NCBI GenBank assembly: GCA_018340375.1
Contig: JAFFJZ010000017.1
Span: 796,001-860,000, forward strand
Origin: Gonatopus flavifemur
Taxonomy: Eukaryota; Arthropoda; Insecta; Hymenoptera; Dryinidae
Reading direction: 5' to 3'
DNA: 64,000 nt
The notes beneath the pieces were generated by a model. It worked only from the letters and a program-made list of their open reading frames with translations. It made no database searches and was not told the DNA's origin. The stretch's first letter is position 1; the number at the start of each line of letters is the position of its first letter. Positions 34,411-43,800 of the stretch are shown here, in pieces. The translations under genes and the position numbers were made by a program.

Positions 34411-34516
34411 TCATATTTTTAAATTTGAATGGAGGAAGCACAACTCTTCCACATGTTTTGTCAGCAATCTTGATCGAGTTGCGGTCACAATATTTCCTGC
34501 TGAGGAAAACGTTTGC
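34411..34516 (-). pseudogene. hAT transposase C-terminal (dimerisation domain) relic
   Basis: In the third minus frame the sequence reads QTFSSAGNIVTATRSRLLTK and then HVEELCFLHSNLKI, ending at TGA 34413-34411. FSSAGNIVT...R.RL...VEEL.FL..NL is the signature of the hAT C-terminal dimerisation domain. A stop lies just upstream, and only about 120 bases remain to the element end, so the rest of the transposase has been deleted. It shows that the 5' end of hAT 1 is the right (34640) end. Confidence 0.88.
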
Positions 34517-34648
34517 TATATTTGAATTACCCGAATGTAATCGGGTACCCGAAAAACTCGGGTAATTGAAAAACCCGACCCGACGGGTACCCGACCCGAC
34601 CCGATAAAAACCCGATGACTCGGGTACCCGCACACCCCTAATGTATAT

Positions 34649-34666
34649 GTACATGTATATGTCACA
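34649..34666 (-). repeat. Element B 5' LTR, remaining 18 bases
   Basis: TACATGTATATGTCACA-type sequence completing the LTR after the hAT 1 duplication. It is followed by ATAT (34667-34670), the right target duplication of element B. Confidence 0.85.
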
Positions 34667-34670
34667 ATAT

Positions 34671-34828
34671 CCTCCTGGCCTAATCATTATTGAAATAGGA
34701 GGGAGAATATTGGAGATATCAACTTCTTTACAATAAATGATTGTAATTTCTCCTAAACCATTTCATTTGATTCAGATTTGTTTGCCCTTCAATAATCATT
34801 TATATCCTCTTAAAGGAGCTCTCTTACA
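34671..34828 (+). repeat. Element A 3' LTR, second part
   Basis: CCTCCTGGCCTAATCATTATT to CTCTCTTACA, matching 4237-4444 except for a missing block of about 50 bases. It completes the LTR interrupted at 11313. Confidence 0.88.
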
Positions 34829-35792
34829 ACTTGCGAATATATTGATAACACGATTCTTGCGCCTTTTCAGACATCTGTCCAATTGGTAATAACGCAGATG
34901 CTATAATTTGTCAACCGTGAATCAGGGTTTTGTGTACAGAGGTCGGCATGTAGAACCGAGGATATAATTGAACGACTTTCTTCGCAGTTTCTAAAGCGTA
35001 TGCTTTGAATTGAACAACATCAATTTCGTAATCGCTTGAAATTACCTGTAACAGAATGTGAAATTTCTCAATCAATTCCTGATCTACTTCCGTTATCAAG
35101 GAAGAAAAAGAAGAGTTTTCAAAGAATCGTCGAGCAGTTTTTCCGTCGTTCGTGCTTCCAGGACCAGGCTTCGGTTGATCCACAATAATCCCAGTGGTTG
35201 ACGAAATCCCAATTGAATATTTTTCTTTCGAGTTGCGACTTTGTTCTTCTCTTCAGCAGAACGCACTAGCCACTTGTTTATGCACAACTTGTATGATATA
35301 TATAAACAGCATTCAAAAAATCGTATCCAGGCATGAAGAGAAGAAATCCCAAACTTCAAATTTTCTTAGATGATTATTTTCCTTTCAAGCATTGCATCTA
35401 TATCATTGAAATCTTTTGACGTTACCTGACATAAATAACAACGTTGAGCAGATGTGGTGTTTGTCAATGCGTTGCAAACCTTACCATCAACCATGGTAAA
35501 TGCAAGTGCGTATGAAAACGTTATCTGTTTCCCATCCACATTTATATGAAAAAGTTCAAATTACTTCTCTTGTTCTTGGATATAATTTTGCTCATTGACT
35601 GTGGTTTCCGTGTTTTCGGGAAGAAATTGGGTACGCGAAGGTCTGCAGAATCGAGGAGATGAACATCTCGGGTTTTTCCAAACAACAGTTTGATCATGAT
35701 CATATATAAGTTGCAGTGGCACTAGAGAAGTGAAAGAATACTACAATCTAATTTACTTGCATTTTCGTCATCATCAAACTTCTGTTTACAAA
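34829..35792 (-). pseudogene. Transib transposase, central segment
   Basis: Continues the gene from the other side of mariner 3. In order on the minus strand, across several frame breaks: CKQKFDDDENASKLDCSILS; RCSSPRFCRP; FTMVDGKVCNALTNTTSAQR with CYLC; FGISSLHAWIRFFECCLYIS; IIVDQPKPGPGSTNDGKTAR; HILLQVISSDYEID; VHKTLIHG, an in-frame TGA, then IIASALLPIGQMSEKAQES. These follow the RAG1 core order: second catalytic region, CxxC zinc motif, LHC-type block, NGNxAR-type block, then SE..E region holding the third catalytic residue (RAG1 ASEGNESGNK). At least one frameshift (35560-35590) and two stops are present. Confidence 0.85.
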
Positions 35793-35794
35793 TA

Positions 35795-37117
35795 CGAGGT
35801 GTGTTCAAAAAGTAAGGTGACTTTTCAAATTTCGCGGGCAACGTACTTTCGATTATCGATTTTTTTTGTTTTGTTATGTTGGCACACTCTTCCCGAACAT
35901 CTGTACCAAGTTTCAAGTGTATAGCATTTTTTGTTCGGTTGTGAGAGGCGTAAAGGTTATAAGTGTTTTGCGTGCTCGGCGATTTCTTGCTATCGAAAAA
36001 TATGGATCAAAGGATTTGCATCAAATTTTGTGTGAAAAATAAAATGAAGTGCTCCGAAACACTTAAAATGTTGACAGTAGCATACGGTGAAACTGTTCTG
36101 AGTAAAAAAAATGTTTACAAGTGGTACAAACTCTTCCAAGATGGCCGGGAAGATGCCAATGACGAGCCTCGCTCTGGACGCCCAAGCACGTCAACAACTG
36201 ATGAAAACCTTCAAGCAGTGAAGAAAATTGTTTTGGAAAATCGTCGAATCACTATCAGAGAAGTTGCTGAGGATGTTGGTTTATCGCTTGGCTCGTGCCA
36301 TGAAATTTTTTCTAACGTTTTGGGCATGAGACGTGTGTCAGCGAAGTTTGTTCCGAAATTGCTAAATTTTGACCAAAAGAACCGTCGCATGAGCATCGCT
36401 CAAGAACTGTTGAATGACGTCAACGACGACCCAGATTCACTCAAAAGGGTCATAACTGGTGACGAATCATGGGTATATGGTTATGATGTCGAAACCGAAG
36501 TCCAATCGTCCCAATGGAAGACCCCAGATGAGCCAAGAATGAAAAAAGCACGCCAAGTTCGATCAAATGTCAAAGTTTTGCTCACTGTTTTCTTCGATTA
36601 CCATGGCGTGGTGCATCAGGAGTTCTTACCATATGGTCGTACGGTCAATAAACAGTATTGTCTTAAAGTTATGCGCCGTTTGCGACAAGCAATACGAAGA
36701 AAACGTCCAGAATTGTGGAAAAATAATTCATGGCTTTTGCATCACGATAATGCCCCTGCTCACTCATCTTTGCTTGTGAGAGATTTTTTGGCCAAAAACA
36801 ACACCACAATCATGCCTCAGCCACCATATTCACCGGATTTGGCCCCATGCGACTTCTTCTTGTTCCCAAAACTAAAGAGACCTATGAAAGGACGGAGATT
36901 TGCAACGATTGAAGAGATGAAGACTGCATCGCTGGAAGAGCTCAAGGCTATACCGAAAAGTGCTTATGAGAAGTGCTTTGAGGATTGGAAAAACCGTTGG
37001 CATAAGTGTATTGTATCTGAGGGGGATTACTTTGAAGGGGACAACATAAATATTGATAAATAAATAAATATTTTTTCTTAAAAATACAAAGTCACCTTAC
37101 TTTTTGAACACACCTCG
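35795..37117 (+). mobile_element. Mariner element 3, complete
   Basis: Terminal inverted repeats start CGAGGTGTGTTCAAAAAGTA and match over 30 bp at both ends. TA duplications lie at 35793-35794 and 37118-37119. Length is 1323 bp. It is inserted in the Transib transposase gene directly after the KWGCDGTPGQS motif. Identical ends and an intact gene suggest it is recent. Confidence 0.95.
36002..37063 (+). CDS. Mariner transposase, apparently intact
   Basis: A 353-residue protein beginning MDQRICIKFCVKNKMKCSET; I chose ATG 36002 over the ORF's first ATG because homologues start near there. DNA-binding half with EPRSGRPSTSTTDENLQAVK, then the catalytic domain: VITGDESWVYGYD, HHDNAPAHSSLL and YSPDLAPCDFFLFPKLK, giving a full D,D34D triad. 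Ends with SEGDYFEGDNINIDK. No stops or frameshifts. It differs strongly from mariner 2, so it belongs to a different mariner subfamily (TIRs also differ). A mariner-typical 5' leader of about 200 bp precedes it. Confidence 0.93.
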   Translation: MDQRICIKFCVKNKMKCSETLKMLTVAYGETVLSKKNVYKWYKLFQDGREDANDEPRSGRPSTSTTDENLQAVKKIVLENRRITIREVAEDVGLSLGSCHEIFSNVLGMRRVSAKFVPKLLNFDQKNRRMSIAQELLNDVNDDPDSLKRVITGDESWVYGYDVETEVQSSQWKTPDEPRMKKARQVRSNVKVLLTVFFDYHGVVHQEFLPYGRTVNKQYCLKVMRRLRQAIRRKRPELWKNNSWLLHHDNAPAHSSLLVRDFLAKNNTTIMPQPPYSPDLAPCDFFLFPKLKRPMKGRRFATIEEMKTASLEELKAIPKSAYEKCFEDWKNRWHKCIVSEGDYFEGDNINIDK

Positions 37118-37119
37118 TA

Positions 37120-38066
37120 CTTTGACCGGGAGTCCCATCACAACCCCATTTACACATCAAAGTTAGGTTACATGTATGCTCAGAAATCAAGCTGTTGAGG
37201 ACTTCTTTTGTGCCAACAATATTCTAAAAGTTGTATGATGTAACAAAGATTGCAATTTCACTTCACCACTTGATTCAGTGAAATTCATATCAGCTTTTGA
37301 AGGATAGCATTGCTGTTTGGCTTGGAGCACTGTCTTATAAGGTGGATACAATGTACAATTTTTCACTAAACTTGCAGCTCGAAGTCCCTTATACTGATTC
37401 ACTGATAATCTTTGTTCTATACAAAGTGATACGGCTTCTTCAGCGGACATAGTAGTTCCAGCATCACAATCTGATGATCGTCTGTACTCCTGTGCTTTTG
37501 ATGGATCACCTGAAGTGACGTGTTGAACAACTTTCGAAGCATCAAGTTGGCCTGAAGCACGAAGACTCATTTGCGTAGAATACGATAGATCTTGCAAACT
37601 TGTTGTAGAACGAAGTTTTTGAGTCCTTCTACGCTCTGATCTTTCACTTGAAGTCGAGAAATCGATACTGGGTCGACCTGAACACAAGGAAATGCACAAT
37701 AGAAACTTTCGATGAAGAAGTATTATTTAAATTATTTCAATTTCATTCATTATTATTTGAATTGCATTTACCTGTCCGTTGGTTAGTTGCAACATCCATT
37801 TCAGGCATCTTAGGTATATTAAAACTAACGAAAACATCAAGCCAGTTGTTTTTTTCCAAAAATTTCTACTCGTTTCTAGAAACGTTTTGCCATTTAATTC
37901 TCATGTCGGTCATTAGTTTACGAACCGTTTGTTTGTCACTATCTGCTTTCGTTACAGAATATCCCATTTTCGCAGATAACACTTCTTCAATTTTCTTGTA
38001 TGTCACTTTTACGTTCTCAGTCAAATGACTTTTCACCGATAAAAAAATATCTCTTCTGGAAATCAT
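37120..38066 (-). pseudogene. Transib transposase, N-terminal segment with one intron
   Basis: Exon 1 (38066-37772) starts MISRRDIFLSVKSHLTENVK and has an in-frame TAG after KWQNVSRNE. It is spliced at AACGGACAG|GTAAATGC to TTGTGTTCAG|GTCGACCC, a 94-bp intron (37771-37678), giving QRTG-RPSIDFSTSSERSERR in frame. Exon 2 carries RRRTQKLRSTTSLQDLSYST, a stretch rich in S/T, and KLQSLLHHTTFRILLAQKK; after a frame break comes LMCKWGCDGTPGQS, the first catalytic aspartate motif (RAG1 SCDGMGDVS). Mariner 3 splits the gene directly after it. I matched this family from memory of RAG1/Transib core motifs. Confidence 0.85.
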
Positions 38067-38927
38067 TTTATTTTTCTCCCCGGAACAGAAAATGAGATCG
38101 TACTTGGGCCTGCTTATGCTGATGCCACGATTCTCAATTATTGTGGGTTAAGCGCTCTGAATATAGTTTCGAAGATTTATACCGAATGTCGGTATAAAAG
38201 TTTCATAAACAACCCAGATCACACCAAGACTCCAAAAGCATTCGAAAAGATTTCTCAAGAGCTCTTGAGAAACCTTTTCTCATTCTTTTGGAGTGAGAGT
38301 GCTATATGGCAAGGCAAAATCAGTACGAATACATTCGAATTTGACCCTAATAATCACTTCTGAAATCGTGCTTATAGGGTGACTCATCTCAGCCGAAGAA
38401 AAAAATTTTATCGAGAAATTTATTCAAACTCGTGGCAGCAATGCAGTTACAATTAGATGCAGCGAATTCAAGGTGATTTTGAAAGGTGATAACATATACT
38501 GTAAGATTATTGAAAGCTAACCGCAGAATTATGCAGAATTATGTACTTGTCACATATGGTTTCCCAGAATTTTAAATAATTTTCACTCCATTTCCTCAAT
38601 TTATTCATGGGCAAATATTCAGTATAAGATATTGCAAAATCTTATATGTTATCATATCCTATGATTATACAAACCATCACGAGAAGAATCCATTTTGGAT
38701 GGTTATAATCTACAATGCACACAACTTTTTACGGCAATATCAGCAACGCAATCTTTTGCACTCTTACTGCAGGATTACAACACTGTTGCATGTGAGTCAG
38801 TTTTGAACTGAGTCATACAGAAGAATACAAAAAATGTGCCTTTCATACTCACGTATTATAACTTTAAGATGATAAACGTAAATAACTATAAACATAAAAA
38901 TTCAAAATTGGGAAATTCATTTTTTTC
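38067..38927. other. Transib 5' non-coding region
   Basis: AT-rich sequence between the first coding exon and the right terminus. It includes a 66-bp near-perfect hairpin centred on AAGAGCTCTT (about 38231-38297, arms ACTCCAAAAG and CTTTTGGAGT). No ORF is convincing. Confidence 0.55.
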
Positions 38928-38964
38928 ACTTTTGGCCACGTTTTCGACGTTTGGAACCACTGTG
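38928..38964 (-). repeat. Transib right terminal inverted repeat, RSS-like
   Basis: Complement reads CACAGTGGTTCCAAACGTCG and continues to CCAAAAGT, where the A-rich block again starts 23 bases after the heptamer. It is the partner of 3408-3444. Confidence 0.9.
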
Positions 38965-38969
38965 CTCCG
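38965..38969. repeat. Transib target duplication, right copy (CTCCG)
   Basis: Directly follows CACTGTG. Identical to 3403-3407. Confidence 0.9.
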
Positions 38970-39983
38970 AGCAGGTCTGAAGTCACCGCCGAACAGTCTC
39001 ATAACAGTCTCGAAATCATCATGAAATATCTTGGAACATTCTTCAGAACATATCCAATGAACTCACGGTAAATGATCGAAACAATATTCCAAGGATGCTG
39101 CATGGAGTACAAAGATTTTCGGATGAGTTTCGCACAATTTCCAAACGATTTTCTAATGTTGATGAAACTGTTCACAAGCGAACTTCAAATATCACAGAGG
39201 GATTACCACAACTCCCAATAATAACATCTTCACAATACTACCACATGGATAGAATTTTTCAGAATCATATCTGCACGAATCCTGAATACCCTCGGGAAAG
39301 CTTCGAAATAGTCTTAGAATAGTCGGGGAACAATCTACATATATGCCACTCCCATATTCAGAATGGATCTCCAGTCTGGTTCCACCAGTCTTGAAACAGT
39401 CTCCAAACAGTCCTCGCATAACCATATATATCAAACACATTCCTTTTACTGCATTCAGCATTCTCAAGAATCCCTGAGATCCATGTTTCGTATCAATGGA
39501 TTCAGGCATACTGGAATACGCGATTAACGTCCATTATATTGGATCCGCTAAGTGGGTCTTTCCTTATCCATTTCAGATACGTATTGAACATCCTCCAAAA
39601 TCCCCAGAATTCGGGTTCCATATGAATTCATCTTCAATTGCGAAAATTACAAAATTCACATCCGCTTTATTTTACCCGGAATCTTGAATTCATTCCTTTA
39701 CTCCGGATTTGGATTACGCACCCTCAAAAACCCTTAGAACCCATGTTCCAATGCAAGTCAGAATAACAAGCGTGTAAACATCGCGAAGAACACGAGTCTT
39801 ATATGCATATATACAGCGGAGGAAATTTCCTCCGAGATCACTTGTTTTTGAAGAAAAACAAAAAAAAATAGAAGCACTTGTCCGATTTTGATGAAAATTA
39901 AATGGGCACTCTATATTGATACAACGAAGGTCCCCTATCAATTTCGGCCCATTTGGTTCACTTGGTCCAGAGACATCCCGAAT
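38970..39983. other. Gene-free stretch with decayed repeats
   Basis: Contains several AACAGTCTC/ACCAGTCTTG-type motifs (38995-39430) and a repeat-like segment with TTGTCCGATTTTGATGAAAA (about 39870) that often precedes CA microsatellites in insect repeats. The short ORFs look random. Confidence 0.4.
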
Positions 39984-40021
39984 ACAGACAGACAGACACA
40001 CACACACACACACACACACAA
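39984..40021. repeat. (GACA)n(CA)n microsatellite
   Basis: CAGACAGACAGACACACACA runs into pure CA repeats to about 40020. Confidence 0.9.
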
Positions 40022-40279
40022 CCCCACGGATTATCGATCAGTATTGCATGGAATGAAAAACTATCCAACTCCCAATTGGATTACTCAAATATTTTAGAAG
40101 ATACGGTCAGAGGGTACGATAGCGGGTGCAATAGGCACTACGTGCTGGGCATACTACGTATCCCGATGAGTGCCTAAAAAGGGACCAATATTTTTCCTGA
40201 ACCGTATCACGCTTCATTGTGGAAACGAATATCCATTCACTTCCTCCAGAAGACAGTTCTCCATGAAATTGGCTTTTGT

Positions 40280-40518
40280 ACACGGTGAAAAAAGATCTGC
40301 TAAAAAGTACCATGCTTTGTAGTGTTCGAGCATCAGTCTTGTCCAGATCAAATTATTTACATGAAAATACCTACAAAAGTAGGATACTTCTTTAGGAGAG
40401 TCCAAGCCAGTATGGTACTTTTAGAGGTATTTTCACATGAATAATTTGATCTGGACAAGACTGATGCTCGAACACTATAAAGTATGGTACTCCTCAGCAG
40501 ACCTTTTTTCTCCGTGTG
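40280..40518. mobile_element. MITE with ACACGGTGAAAAAAG ends
   Basis: Arms of about 100 bp: ACACGGTGAAAAAAGATCTG at the left pairs with CAGACCTTTTTTCTCCGTGT at the right, and GTGTTCGAGCATCAGTCTTG is present in both orientations. Spacer about 45 bp. Length about 239 bp. Confidence 0.85.
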
Positions 40519-41542
40519 ATAACGAATAATAAAGCGCAAGGTCAAACTTTTGATGCAAATAGGATAGATCTTCGCAAGAATGTTTTGGATCAGGAACAAT
40601 TTTCGTGTGGAAATTTTTCTGGGCGTCCTGTATTGAATATAAGCCCCGTATGGGCTTATATTCGGTACCCAAACTTAGAATGTCCTAGCTTTAACCACTG
40701 AGAGGCTTAGTCGGGTTGCTCATATTCGGCCTGATTTCTCTCACTCAGGGACACCCATATAAGGCCAATATTATGTGGTTTTTTAAAAATTCCAAGATTC
40801 TACGTCTCCTTACATGGGCCTCCACTCTAAGTAGGCCCAGGGTCTTGAAGCAATGAAAGACGGCCCTGCTGGCAGTCTACATTGCATGTCAGTGTAAATG
40901 CACGTACAGCAATATATGAAAAACTGTTTGTCGAGAAAAAGTATCAAAATGCAGAGTAATCGATTTTTTGCGATATATGCACGCAAACAAATATTTCATC
41001 CATGATTACTGTCTTCACACTATCGGTGAACAATGTCAAAAAATCGGAAAGAACATCACCATATGGTTAATTACTAGATATAATGAAGGTGTTCTTCGTT
41101 TCGATACAATCCGATAATGTATGTCATGTAATGTACAAAGTAATGTTTGGTCGAATACCTAAGTAGAAATCGGAATCGGCCCACTCCAGGCCCTGTCCGG
41201 GCTCAAGTCGAGGTGGTCCGGGTATAGATAGAACCTTGGATAGCCCAATTTTCAATCGAGGAACTTTCCACCTGGAATTCCCTCCTTGCAATATTTATTC
41301 AATTCAATAATATTCGCAACAATTTATTATCCTTTCAAAGGCCCTAGTTTCAGCGCCTGCGTTGGCTGCGTCATGGGTGTCATACATAGCCCCAAGTTGG
41401 GAAGACTATGCAGGCCCTGAAGATGAGTGCGTGACAATCCTGTCTGGGCCCTATAAGGGTAACCAAAACGGGGCCTGAAATAGAATGAGGACGCCTGGTT
41501 TGGCCCAAACTGCCGCCAAGAATTAATTTCCACACCGGTTAT
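40519..41542. other. Gene-free stretch
   Basis: Holds only a short hairpin at about 40636-40664 (GAATATAAGCCC paired with GGGCTTATATTC). No gene or larger repeat recognised. Confidence 0.45.
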
Positions 41543-41800
41543 ACACGCAGAAAAAAGTTACCTAAAAAATTACTATACTTTACAGTAAAGTAGGGACAAA
41601 ATCACGTTTTGGGGTTATTTATTATGTTTTCTCATTGAAATTACTATACTTTCTATCAATGAATGAAAGAATTCTATCACTCTTTACTAGAAAGCATAGT
41701 ATGTTTGATGGAAAAATATAATACATCACCCCAAAATGTGATTTTGTCCCTACTTTACTGTTAAGTGTGGTAATTTTTGAGGTAACTTTTCTCTGCGTGT
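41543..41800. mobile_element. MITE with ACACGCAGAAAA ends
   Basis: Left arm ACACGCAGAAAAAAGTTACC and the right-end complement ACACGCAGAGAAAAGTTACC pair, and the inner arms share AGTAAAGTAGGGACAAAATC in opposite orientation. About 258 bp with TAT-type flanks. Confidence 0.85.
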
Positions 41801-42714
41801 ATATTGCGTCCTTAGTTTATTTGTTGAGATCTTTGTTTTTATGTTAATGAGTTTGGAACAATGAATTTCATAGAACTGAATGATTTTTCTTTTATTATTC
41901 TCCCAGTATTATCAAAACCTCAAAACAATACCCCTTTGGTAGGAAAGTGATAGAGCGAAGTTTTTTTACCGACAGATCTAGCTTCTACTGGATGCCGTTA
42001 ATGGGATCGGTAATTACACAATTTTCATCAATTCTAAACTCGTTCCAATGAACAACGATCAAACTTCCACAGATATGAATGTGAATATATTTGTTTGAGA
42101 GTCATAGAATCTTTAAGAAAACAGCCGAAATTCTGCAACAACTTTTCTAAACAACTGATAAATGTAAATACGAATTTGAAATATGCAGTGATACAATCCA
42201 TTGCTAGAATTGAGCTTTGAATATCGAATGAGAACTGCACATGATTCCTTAAAATCATGCAAAAAAATATTATAAACATATTAACCTACAAATTGTTATA
42301 ATTTTCAACTTGCCTTCTCATGTTTAGGAATTACTTTCGGATAAGGGAGTTCAATCCATTCAAATGACGAAGATAGAAAACGCCCTCTCATTGAAAAGGT
42401 GCACTGTATATGATTTCAACCATAACATGTTATCATATTCAAATCGAATTCCAATTGGATACAAATGAAGTGGTAGATTCAGCAATATAGTTACCATAAC
42501 TGAAACGTGTCAACCAAAAATTTTCAGTAAAAGTTATTGAAAATTTGATTGATTCAATCAAGAGAGTGAAATTGATACAGATCAGCAATTAATCAAGTAT
42601 ACTCCCTTGGTCGAATCAATCAAATTTTTAGTAATTCTCATTAGGAATGTTTAGTTGAGACGTTCCAGTTATAGTAACTCTAGAAAATTCTCTAAGTGCA
42701 CGCAGTACATACTA
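41801..42714. other. Gene-free AT-rich stretch
   Basis: No convincing ORF, repeat or RNA gene. A pair of inverted ATTGATTCAATCAAG/ATCAATCAAATTTT-type segments occurs near 42540-42630. Confidence 0.4.
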
Positions 42715-42860
42715 CTGTGGGCAAAAAATAGTAAGACTTTTCAATTTAAATTTCGCGCGAAAACCCATTCGTCGAAATATTTTTTTCTAGGTTGGTATGA
42801 CTATCAGTGACATCTGGGCCAAATGTCACATCAAAATAATCATTAGTGTTTAGTATACGC

Positions 42861-43065
42861 AGAGATGAATAGCAGAGATTGCTACCGCAATGTTAGAATC
42901 ATGGTCCGTATCACGTTTTTTTCTTTTGAAGAAAAATATATGATTGGTTGAATTTTTCTTCTAAGCCAACTAGCATGAAGAGATAAACGAAAAACGTGAT
43001 ACTGCCAATCAGAAATTGGACTATGGTTTTCACATCTCGTTAGCAATCTCTTCAATTCATCTCTG
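42861..43065. mobile_element. hAT-type MITE inside mariner 4
   Basis: About 205 bp with arms AGAGATGAATAGCAGAGATTGC and a matching complement ending TTCATCTCTG. GTATACGC flanks both sides (42853-42860 and 43066-43073), an 8-bp duplication typical of hAT. Confidence 0.85.
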
Positions 43066-43116
43066 GTATACGCTTATCTTTCTGAAGTACAAAAAGTGCA
43101 TTCGGCGATTTTTACA

Positions 43117-43800
43117 ATGAGTGGAGTTATTCAACAAAGAAGTTCCATTGAATTTTGTGTGCGGAATCAAATTTCTGGTGCCAAAACGTTTAGAATGTTG
43201 CCAGAAGCCTTCGGTGATAATTGTTTGTCGCGAGCAAGTGTTTTTGATTGGGACAAATTATTCAAAGAGGATCGAGAACGCGTTGACGACGAACCACGTC
43301 CAAGACGGCCATCAACATCAACTGATGATCAACACGTCAATAAAATAAAGGAATTGGTGCTTGAAAATCAACGATTAACAGTCGTCAATCGTTGTCGACG
43401 ATTAACCTTACTGGCATCGTTGGAATATCGGAAGTGTCAGTGAAAACCATTTTGAAAGATCATTTGGGCCTAAGAAAAGTGAAAGCACGATTGGTTCCAA
43501 AATCACTCATTGATTCTTCGTGAGTTTTTCGGCAAAGTTTCAACCAATATCGTGCCGCAACCACCGTATCCGCCTGATTTAGCTCCGTAAGACTTCTGGC
43601 TATTCAGCAAACTCGAATCACTACTCCGGGGAAACCGCTTCAAGTCAATTGAAGACATTAAACGTGAATCGCTACGCGCATTGAAGGCTATTCCGGAAAT
43701 TGACTTCAACAACTGTTTCGGGGATTGCAAAAAAAGGTTAGCACAAGTGTATTGGGGCCAGGGGGGATGACTTTGAGGGGGACGAAATAGATTTGGGAGA
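43117..43800 (+). pseudogene. Mariner transposase remnant, catalytic core deleted
   Basis: Starts MSGVIQQRSSIEFCVRNQIS and keeps most of the DNA-binding half (DEPRPRRPSTSTDD), then several frame changes and stops. It jumps from the KARLVPKSL region straight to EFFGKVSTNIVPQPPYPPDL; the intervening sequence with the first two catalytic aspartates is missing. The third motif reads YPPDLAP followed by a stop instead of CD. The C-terminal part (LKAIPEIDFNNCF) is recognisable. Closest in the window to mariner 3. Confidence 0.88.

Larger units (their letters stand above)
32388..34640 (-). mobile_element. hAT element 1, internally deleted, in the 5' LTR of B
   Basis: Ends TAGGGGTGTGCGGGTA and its complement, with the 8-bp duplication ATGTATAT at 32380-32387 and 34641-34648. 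Subterminal regions are dense in CGGGTACCCG and GGGTCGGGT motifs. A transposase relic at 34411-34516 (minus strand) shows it once coded for a hAT transposase. A 1.5-kb LINE derivative is nested at about 32791-34306. Confidence 0.95.
11314..34666 (-). mobile_element. Ty3/gypsy retrotransposon B, inserted in the 3' LTR of A
   Basis: Read on the minus strand: 5' LTR (34666-31836, split by hAT 1), gag (31640-30330), pol (30319 down to 16405, split by a LINE and by hAT 2), 3' non-coding DNA and 3' LTR (11882-11314). The outer target duplication is ATAT at 11310-11313 and 34667-34670. Its proteins are clearly homologous to those of A, but its LTRs are different in length and sequence, so it is a related family, not a copy of A. 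It is the host for five secondary insertions. No envelope gene is seen. Confidence 0.9.
4049..34828 (+). mobile_element. Ty3/gypsy retrotransposon A, carrying element B in its 3' LTR
   Basis: Plus-strand order is 5' LTR (4049-4444), gag (4618-5864), pol with protease, reverse transcriptase, RNase H and integrase (5874-10778), a 3' non-coding region, then a 3' LTR split at 11313 by element B and resuming at 34671. The two LTR halves together match the 5' LTR through the sequence TTTTAATAT followed by CCTGGCCTAATC. No envelope-like ORF follows pol. Mariner 2 sits inside pol. Several stops and frameshifts make it defective. I found no clear target duplication at its outer ends, which lie in the Transib transposase gene. 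Confidence 0.88.
3408..38964 (-). mobile_element. Transib (RAG1-like) DNA transposon, expanded by nested insertions
   Basis: Both ends begin CACAGTGGTTCCAAA; 34 of the first 37 bases agree between the left end (3408-3444) and the complement of the right end (38928-38964). CACAGTG is the recombination-signal heptamer recognised by RAG1/2, and Transib is the transposon family from which RAG1 is thought to derive. The insertion is flanked by CTCCG on both sides. The transposase runs on the minus strand from about 38066 to 3707, with one 94-bp intron (37678-37771). Removing the mariner at 35795-37117 and gypsy element A at 4049-34828 leaves about 3.4 kb, a normal Transib size. The gene has stops and frameshifts, so this is an old, inactive copy. 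Confidence 0.92.

Noticed and set aside
34829..38066. A host gene with an intron
   Set aside because: The spliced protein has RAG1/Transib core motifs and lies between Transib termini with a 5-bp duplication, so it is the transposon's own gene.
39714..40019. A minus-strand ORF beginning MCVCVCVCLSVC
   Set aside because: It is produced by the CA microsatellite at 39984-40021.
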